In this document: positions 56,601-64,000 of the stretch, piece after piece
Layout of the letters: each line of letters begins with the position of its first letter
Numbering within the stretch: the stretch's first letter is position 1
Source of the DNA: Massospora cicadina
Lineage: Eukaryota > Entomophthoromycota > Entomophthoromycetes > Entomophthorales > Entomophthoraceae
Length of the DNA: 64,000 nucleotides
Assembly: GCA_022478985.1 (NCBI GenBank)
Contig: JAKSZP010000187.1
Coordinates: 62,001-126,000, forward strand
Direction of reading: 5' to 3'
Made by a program: the position numbers and the translations under genes
The notes under the pieces: model-generated
The model's database searches: none
Seen by the model: the letters and a program-made list of their open reading frames with translations, nothing else
What the model was told of the DNA's origin: nothing

Positions 56601-58740
56601 TATACGCATATTTTTTAATAAAGTCAAAGTTTGATTCTTTTATTCTTTTGACAGACCCTTCAGCTGATTCCGCGTCATAGTTTCACATGCATTAGGAGTG
56701 GCATTGGGAAAAAACTCTAACATGTCTCTAATACTTTCAACGTTTAAGACTTCATCTTAGGGGTAGTGAATAACGTAGGAATCCTCTGTTCTTTGGACAC
56801 AGTAATCTTCTGAGCGGTCATATTTATAAAAGCAAACAAATCATGATGACCAGGAACAATTATACAAGGGGCTGCATGGGGTCAATTTAGGACTTTTTCC
56901 ATGAGGAATAAACTTCTCCTAAAAACCTGACAGGGAGTTCCAGGGACAGTCCCGTGCTTACAACTCACTGTTCTCCAGGGAGTAGCTCACAACTGGAGGA
57001 GACTCATATAGGAATGTTTTGGCTTTTTGGAAATGAAGGGGAGGGGCCTAACTACAAAGAAAAGTCTTCTTATACTAGGGATAAGAATCACTCCGTCAGT
57101 GTAAATCACAATGATAAAGTAAATTTTTATTTAGTAAGAGGAACCTGTTTGTCCCAAGAGTAATTAAGAGCAAGGTCAGATTATGAACCTTGAAAGCATT
57201 TTCTTTGAGAACTGCTTTATTTAAATATAGAAAATTTGTTCCAAATAACATTTTTTTCTGGTTGGATACCACTCTGGCAGGGGACTGACTTGAAGAGATC
57301 CAAAACTCATGGGCATGGCAATGTAAGCTCCTTTACTGATGGTACTGCCTGGGCCCACAATTCCATATTGTTGACAATGGGCCATATTGGGGGCACTTTT
57401 AACCACTTTGCAAAAATGGCTTAAAATCACTGTTGCAATTAACACTAAGTCGTCAATAACACTGCACATGTTGAAACTTTTTATATAAATATATATAAGG
57501 AACTGTATGTAGACAGTAACCTAAAAGCAGAAGATAGCAAATTATCAACAAAGCTCTTATTTTAAATAGCTAAAACTAGCTGGTTTATAAGAAAATACCC
57601 CCATAATTTTACATTTTTTTGTAATAAACTTCACACTAGAGTACAGAGCTGTGCATAGTTATTCTGGAAAACTGTAGACATCAAAGGCTTGATTTTTTGG
57701 GAATAAACCATTGACAATCTTTTACAGGTGCAGGCAAAAGAGAAAATATGAAAAGGAAAATATAATAGTTTATAAAAAGATTTAGTTTTACAATTCTATA
57801 ATGCCTCATAATCTGATAGTAAAGGATTCAGGCAAACTTACTGATGTATGGTAAGAATTTGATCCATAGTAGCTATGCAGCTACATATATATATTATATG
57901 GGCGCGTGGGTAAGGTGATCCTCCATGACTTATTTCCGTGAATTACCAGAGATGTCAAGAAAATCCGCTGTAATTTAATTTGACTGAGCAAGGTTGGTAA
58001 CAAGACTGAGAAGTCAAATCATTTTTCTATAATAATTTAAAAAAGAATAGTATGGTTGGTCAACCAAATTGCAACATTTCCCCCAACTTGAACAAATATT
58101 CCATCACATAATGAGCGGGGCTAGTGGTGATTAAAAAGACTAGCCTGCTAAGAAAGGCATCACATAAGCATAAGCATTGATCTTATTTTTCTGATTTTTC
58201 ACTAGTTAGAGTAAGTATTTTCTAACAAAGCCTTAATTTACTCTGTGATTCAGATAAATGGCACCAGAAAAAGCAGCGAGATTCTTTTTGGATTGATGGA
58301 GTAGTGGAAGGATCTTACCATGATACCTTCCAGAATTTGTAGAGTAATCTCAGTTCCAACAAGGGCCTGATGTTCTGGTACAATAGTGTAGTTTTGCGCA
58401 GCATGAAGGGAAGTCCTGTTGCACTTTGTAACTTGGTGTGTCACAATTAAAGGATTCATCTCCCCTTATGAAATTTAATAGGAGCGATCCTTATTATATT
58501 TGACATTCACAATTAAGGAAGAATTGTGGGGTAGACTCATGCTTAGTAACTGATTCAACTTCTTCTGGAATTGAAAGCCGTTTAGGCACAGTATGCATGT
58601 TGTCAGCTGGCTATAGTCTTTCTCTGACAAATTATCCGCCTTTGTTTCATTTGATGATGGCTCCTCAATATCACTAGAATCATCTGAGCGCTTAATAACC
58701 TCGCCCACCAAGCTCAGTTCATCATCCACAGAATTCCAAT
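56600..58740 (-). pseudogene. Protease/gag region of element H (decayed)
   Basis: By position and orientation this is the upstream part of H. Open minus pieces are 57221-57469, 58250-58459 and 58475-58729. The last begins MDDELSLVGEVIKRSDDSSD and is acidic, with SSDIEEPSSNETKADNLSEK. The 58250 piece (LQILEGIMVRSF) resembles the pre-polymerase linker of G1 in place and character only. No protease triplet is legible, and neither LTR of H was found. Confidence 0.4.
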
Positions 58741-58844
58741 TATAATAAAGAGGACCTGTTGTCCAACTACCTCCAAAGTATCATCTTAAAAAGTTTACTT
58801 TCTGTCCAAATACCTTTTTCAGACAATTAAAATTCTGATATTGC

Positions 58845-59245
58845 ATGAAGTGTGTTTCAGAGGTCAAAGAGGATAATATAGGCCAAAAGACCCTGGCTAA
58901 TTTTAGTGGAACTTACAAAATTTGGGATAATACGATTTTCACCACTCATCAGCCAAATAGGCCTACAGTTAGTAGCAGGTTTACTATAAATTGTCAGCAG
59001 AATCAGGGGAGCCATTCTGAGGTTCCTCCACGTCCTATATCTAATTTAGTCTAAGCTCCACCGCAGAGACCAGCCCCATTTATAGCCCCACAGGGGGTCT
59101 TACCAGGTGGAAATAGGTTAACGCCTTCTGATTGGCCCAAATAACAAATCCCTGCCCCACGGGTTCATTTTTCAGCTATCAACCCAACATTGGCCCTCAT
59201 GATGAAGCAAGGCAAGTATTGAGAGATTAAATAAATCAAAAGCCA
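58845..59245 (+). pseudogene. Proline-rich gag-like frame on the plus strand
   Basis: 58845-59054 and its continuation past two TAG/TAA stops read PNRPTVSSRFTINCQQNQ, RPAPFIAPQGVLPGGNRLTP and PAPRVHFSAINPTLALMM. The low-complexity Pro/Gln/Asn composition resembles retroelement gag linkers. It lies between element H (minus) and G3 (plus, starting at 59561) and belongs to neither by position, so it may be a fragment of another plus-strand element or part of the G3 LTR. Confidence 0.35.
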
Positions 59246-59539
59246 ATATTACTAATTTAGATGCACCCAGCTTATAATGAATTTCTTGTTTGACTCATAT
59301 TGAGCTTAATACAATTTAAATACTAATCAGCTAGATATTGAGAGGGTTTGATTATTGACCCTTGAATTCAACCTATTGAAATACAAATAAAAATTCAGGA
59401 TTTTAGTATTATTAGCATTTTATTATTTTTATTATAAGTAGTGTAAAATTCCCAAAATAATTATTCAGCAGCTACAAGTTACAAAACTCCCATCACTGAT
59501 ATTTTTTAGATTCTGGGTCTAACAAATACCAGCTAGCAT

Positions 59540-59560
59540 AAAACGGCCCATATTCAAACA
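59540..59560 (+). mobile_element. End of the G3 5' LTR
   Basis: The LTR end CATATTCAAACA is placed by the adjoining primer-binding site. The LTR start cannot be fixed because the 3' LTR lies outside the window. TGTTGTCC at 58752 is a possible start, giving about 809 bp, but nothing else supports it. Confidence 0.5.
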
Positions 59561-59580
59561 AGTGGTGCTCACTACAGGAG
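59561..59580 (+). other. G3 primer-binding site
   Basis: AGTGGTGCTCACTACAGGAG, identical in its core to those of G1 and D. Confidence 0.75.
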
Positions 59581-59658
59581 GGCCTGTAAACCACAAAAAG
59601 CTTACAGAAAAATAGAAAATTGGTGGGTAATTTAACCCTCAAAACCTCCCTCGCTGCA

Positions 59659-60440
59659 ATGGACCCAAGACTAGCTATTCTGGAACATCAGCTATCTAGT
59701 GCTTTGTCTCTCCTTCAAAGGCTTGATCAGCACTCATTCTAAAGCCCTCATGGGGCTTTCCCTGTCATTAGAAAACTACCTTTCAGAGACAAGTTCACCC
59801 CAGATGAGTGCAGTTTAGCTTCCTTCCTCTTTGTTTATAAATCTGCTATGATATGAGCAACTGACCATCAAAAGACTAAGTATCCTGCCCTGCTTTATTC
59901 AGATGGCTCAAAAGATAATGGTTCCCAATATGGCTAACCTCTGCACATGGGCGGAGGTTAAACAAGCACTTATTAAAGAATTTGGCTCCACCCAGAGTTT
60001 AAAAAGGCAAAAACAGGCCTTTATGTTCCTTAGTCTGCAAGAGGGATAATTGATCTCTTTTGTTGAGCAAAATATACAGTGAACTCAACCTCCATTTGTG
60101 GCAAAAAAGCTACCTAAATATGAAGCCGTTACTAAAGTTTTGGCTATTTAACGCCTCATCCCTCTTTGGCGCTGCATATCTCTGCCATCAAGCACTCCTT
60201 CCAAAATATACGAGATATCAATGAGGCCTTGCTAGCAGTGGCTGAAATCTATGAACTTGACCTTACGCAAGGAGCTCTAAGGCAAACATCTACTCTGACC
60301 CTATAGCTTCTTTTACAGCTGTCTAATTTTAAAAACCTGCTACTGCGGAGCTGCTGCCACAAAATGCTTCTCCATCTTGTGAAGATAGCCAGAGGATAAT
60401 GGCAGTGATGGGTCTGCTACCCTCCATCTTCAGCTCAATA
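59659..60440 (+). pseudogene. Gag of gypsy element G3 (decayed)
   Basis: Begins MDPRLAILEHQLSSALSLLQ at 59659, about 80 bp after the primer-binding site. Fragments such as KLPFRDKFTPDECSLASFLF and the text near 59985 (EFGSTQSLKRQKQAFMFLS in a broken frame) resemble the capsid region of gypsy Gag. Stops are frequent. Confidence 0.6.
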
Positions 60441-60446
60441 AGCTAG

Positions 60447-61420
60447 TTGGTTAAGGCATTCATCACTTTACCATGTCATCCTCCTTCTTCAGAGCAGTCT
60501 CCTAGGGTGGATCAATTTGTCACGTCCCACCAAGCCGCTGTCTCTACCCTCTTCATCCACTCCTCTGGTTGGCCAAGTTCAAAACCTGAGGCCATGGAGC
60601 AGGCCAAACCTGCTATTGCAAAGGCTAAAATCAAAGCTATTACAATCCCAACGGCTCCACAAAAGGTTAATAAGGTGGATGAAGACCCCAGTGCCTATCC
60701 ACTATAAGGGAATCCCTGAAACTACCTTACCTCTTACGGGCTCCCTGTTGTGCATTAATAACCCCTCCAATGATGAATATGAAGGGGTTTGTGAAGATAT
60801 TAATAACTATGTCTTAGAAGCTCCCATTGAAGTGGAGGTACTTGACAGGTTGAACCTGGAAAGGGTGGACACATCTAAGATACCCCCAAACGTATCTCTG
60901 TCAAGTGCTAAGGGGATTTGAAGTTATTGGCACTGCCAGTAACGCTGACCAGCTTGTTGCTACGCTGATCTGATCTACCTAGTGTGTTTACACCTTGAAG
61001 TCTATCCAGGAAAAGTACCCTGAAACTGCTAAAAGACTAGCTTCCACTCTCCGGCTAAAGGAGGTCCTAGCTCTTTCCCCCAACTTGGGTGGAATCTTAA
61101 CAAAAGTAAAGGTCATAATCAACGGAGTATGGATCACAGCTATCCTGTAGAATGGATCCCCTGTGAACGTTGTGTCATCCAAACTCGTGAAAAAGATTAA
61201 AATAGCCCCTGACCTTGACTACACCCAAGAGTTTGGTACTGCCAGTCCCTCAAGCACTTGTGCTATTGGTGCCTACTCTTCTTTGGCCATGCGTTTGGGA
61301 AGCTCATTTTGTCATCCCTAGAGGTGGCCTTGGCAAATATAGCCTATGATCTATTGATTGGTACACAATTAATGCTTGGGTATGAAAATTCATTAACTTA
61401 AAGCTGCGCCATATCTCCCA
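60447..61420 (+). pseudogene. Linker and protease of G3 (decayed)
   Basis: 60447-60707 and 60517-60921 are overlapping frames of a Pro/Ser/Lys-rich linker that shifts from one to the other. The protease loop lies at about 61138-61180, reading VWITAIL, a TAG stop, then NGSPVNVVSSKLVKKI. The stop stands where the catalytic Asp is expected, and the next residue is Asn, as in G1 (D-N-G). Confidence 0.65.
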
Positions 61421-61877
61421 TACTTAATTACAAGATTCCATTGATTTTGACCAACATTGAGATTAATAAAAAATAATACGCCTGCACCATTGAGTACCCT
61501 TCCTCCGCCTTATCCCTACACTACATGATGGCAGGATGCAACACCAAGAGGTTGCCTCTACAGTGGACGATCTAGAGGGAATCCCTATCTATGCTTCCAA
61601 AGAGGTTTTAATCAAGGCGGGTGAACAAAGGATAGTTGACACTAAGATTATCTTACAATCCCACCCAATTGCTTATTGCATCTAATCAGCCTTGACGGAG
61701 TTAACCCTCTTGAGCCTAGAGTATTGCCAGGCGTTCTAGACCCAGCCTATCAGTGAAAAATTAATATACTTCTGGGAAATTACTGAGAAGGAAATGGTCG
61801 TTAATAAGCATCAGGAGATCTTAAGAGGCTTGCTAATTCCCATTGAGGACGTATAGCAAGTTCATTTTATCAGGTCT

Positions 61878-62640
61878 ATGGCGGATATGGGCCTACCTGA
61901 TGATCAATCATTATGTACTCTGCCCACTGTTCATATCTCTAATTATCTAACCCTTGCAGATTTTAATAAAGTTCATAGTTTATTGGAGTCCTATAGTGAC
62001 ATCTTCTCCAAATCTGAAATTGACTATGGACATATGAAAGGTTGTACTCATACCATTGACTTTATGGATGCTCGCCTTATACAATACAAGCCCTATCTCA
62101 AGTCAAAAGTAGAAGAGCTACAGAAGCGAATAGAGCTCAAACAGTTGCTGAATGATGGGTTGCTGGTGCACTTCCAAAGTCATTAGTCGTCCTCACTTCT
62201 GTAATTAAAAAACAAAATTGAGGTCATATTGTAGTTATGGACTACTACTGATTGAACAACCTCACAAAAAAGGATAGATATCATATCCCCCACAATGATG
62301 ACGCCTTATACCAACTCTCTGGCTCTAACTTCCTTTTCACCATGGACTTGGCTAGCGGTTATTGGCTTTGTACCTTTCTACTCAAAATCAGGGAAATGCG
62401 TTCTTATCTGCAGTGAGGGTCTGTTCTGACCTACTTGACTACCTCAAAGGCTGTGCAATGTACCTAAATCTTTCCAGCGAGCCATGGACCATATCCTGCA
62501 GTACCTGAAGTTAAGTTGCGTAATTGTTTATCTTGATGACATCATGGTGTTCTCCAAGGCATTTAACGAACATCTTACTCACCATAAGGAGGTGAAACAG
62601 TGCCTACGTGAGTCCAATATTAAGTAAAGCCATTCAAGTG
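61878..62640 (+). pseudogene. Reverse transcriptase of G3
   Basis: 61878-62186 is the segment before the fingers (LESYSDIFSKSEIDYGHMKG, VEELQKRIELKQLLNDGLL). Then MDYY, a stop, LNNL (the stop is TGA for CGA), HIPHNDDALYQLSG and LFTMDLASGY. The catalytic VIVYLDDIMVFSKAF is intact at 62523-62565. Text between 62390 and 62500 is shifted. Confidence 0.88.
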
Positions 62641-63320
62641 CGCCTTTTTCCAGAGGAAATTAAATTTTCTGGGACACGAAATCTCTCAACAAGGAATCCA
62701 ACCCCTACAGGATAAGGATGAAGCCATAGCAAAAATGCCTCCCTCTAAGGATTTGCGTGATATTTAGATATTTCTGGGCATTATTGGTATTACCATTAGT
62801 TCATCCCCAAGTTCACCCAGCTCAATGAGCCCCTCGTCTGCCTCTTGGCTAAGAACACTTCTTATTACTGGGGGCTGAACAAAAGACTGCTTTTATGACC
62901 CTGAAGTAGCTGTTACAAAGAAGTCCAATCCTCCGCTACCTGACTATAGGAAGCCCTTAATGTTGTTCATAAATGCTTCTGATTAAGCCATTGGAGCTAT
63001 TTTGGCTTAATTGGACGATCATAGGGTCAATCATCCCATGTCAAACTTTAGCAAGATGCTCTCAAAAGCTAAACGTAACTTCAGCATCACTGAGAAGGAG
63101 TGCCTTGCTATCTTGCTCGCTGTGAAGTATTACCACCCTTCTTATATGGGACTTCCTTCAAAGTGGTTACTGACCATGCATCCTTAAAGTGTTGCAGATT
63201 ATGAAGGGCCCCATGGGACGATAGGCTCGCTAGTTTTTGAAGCATCAGCATTATGACATGATAATTGAGCATCAGGTAGGAACTCGTCATATGAACACTT
63301 ATAGGGTGATGTGGCTGCCT
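62640..63320 (+). pseudogene. RT connection and RNase H of G3
   Basis: FQRKLNFLGHEISQQG-like text near 62650-62700 is the connection. RNase H shows FINASD followed by a stop and AIGAIL (first Asp, near 62970), ITEKECLAI (Glu, near 63085) and FKVVTDHASLK (Asp, near 63160-63190). Two or three stops and shifts. Confidence 0.8.
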
Positions 63321-63539
63321 GTCTTCACTTAAACAATAATGAAGCCAAGAGGTTACATGACCTCATAATGACTCCTGACGCGTGGGCTGATGAGGAAGAA
63401 CCCATATAAAAGATGATAGCTCGGCACTCCTGCAATACCAAGGTGGAAAGTGTGAAGTTATAAAAGAAAGTAGAGGTAAACCGGTTGCCCTACTCCGGCC
63501 ATCTGAGCGAGTACCTGTGATCCTGGAGTCTCACTATAT

Positions 63540-64000
63540 TCTGTGACATGGCGGATTAAGCTAAAATTTATGAGAGGATTAAAGAACGTTACTTCTGTGA
63601 GGCCATCATGGAGACCTTAACTGAAGACCTGGATGCCTGCATGACTTATAAAAAGCAGTCTAGCTTCAAGACCAAGATCAATATCAACCTACAACCCTGA
63701 AACAGTCTTTCCACACAATAAAGTCTCGATTTGGTTGGACCTCTACCCCAGACTACTGGGGAAAATTGATATATCCTGGTAGATATTAATTATTTTACCA
63801 AATTGATCTAAGCTGTGGCTCTTTCTACCCAAACTGTGAAAGCTACCGCAACGTTTCTCCACAAGAATATTTTTACCCCCATGGATGTCCTCAAGTCCTT
63901 CTCTGTGAAAATGGAAAGAACCTCACTTCAAGAGTGATTAAGCTTCTAGCTACCTAAATGGGGCCCAGCAGCTCTTCTCCGCCCCTTTTAACCCTTCTAC
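63540..64000 (+). pseudogene. Integrase of G3 (runs off the window)
   Basis: ERYFCEAIMETLTEDLDACM near 63585-63645 is the zinc-finger region, with only one Cys of the C-x2-C pair left (CMTY). The core starts at LVGPLPQTTGEN and YILVDINYFTKLI near 63733-63810. The second catalytic region is starting near 63890 (PQVLLC, then ENGKNLTS). The rest and the 3' LTR are beyond base 64000. Confidence 0.8.

Noticed and set aside
1..64000. CRISPR arrays, operons, Shine-Dalgarno sites
   Set aside because: No spacer-repeat pattern is present, and the element types are all eukaryotic.

Overview
This window comes from a large, transposon-bloated, AT-rich eukaryotic genome. I found no intact host gene, rRNA, tRNA or CRISPR. 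Nearly everything that can be named is a decayed retroelement: at least five Ty3/gypsy-type elements, one L1/Tx1-like LINE, solo LTRs of two families, a small terminal-repeat element and two copies of a tRNA-headed SINE. Stops and substitutions often look like CpG to TpG decay, which suggests a cytosine-methylated genome. The organism cannot be fixed from this. The LINE and the chromodomain element have a fungal look (a rust or a Mucoromycota-type genome would fit), but a plant or protist is not excluded.

Layout. 1-6890 and beyond: a minus-strand gypsy element (G1) read from integrase to primer-binding site, with an 893-bp solo LTR inserted between RNase H and integrase. 7300-9450: gag-like debris. 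9450-11440: featureless AT-rich DNA. 11440-12367: a degenerate minisatellite. 12368-46753: the main structure, three head-to-tail copies (A, B, C) of an AT-rich unit of about 3.55 kb, blown up to 34 kb by nested insertions. 46754-54100: AT-rich DNA with almost nothing recognisable. 54160-58740: a minus-strand gypsy element (H). 59561-64000: a plus-strand gypsy element (G3) that runs off the window.

The insertions can be dated against each other because most have readable target-site duplications (TSDs). Unit A carries a SINE. Unit B carries an 893-bp solo LTR that is itself split by a second copy of the same LTR, a full-length SINE, a 1156-bp solo LTR of another family, and chromovirus E. E in turn contains a complete gypsy element D (in its 5' LTR) and a small LTR element J (in its reverse transcriptase). 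Unit C carries the 5.3-kb LINE. Removing the insertions leaves 3.5-3.6 kb for both B and C.

The most unusual object is the 3.55-kb unit. Read on the minus strand, each copy starts TCTTCAAC and ends CT-Y-R after a hairpin, with A on one outer flank and T on the other. That resembles a head-to-tail array of non-autonomous Helitrons. The same strand holds repeated short modules bounded by near-consensus splice acceptors and donors: 21-nt modules, and 69-nt modules separated by 43-46-nt intron-like gaps. These could be a decayed multi-micro-exon gene or satellite repeats that carry splice-like motifs by descent.
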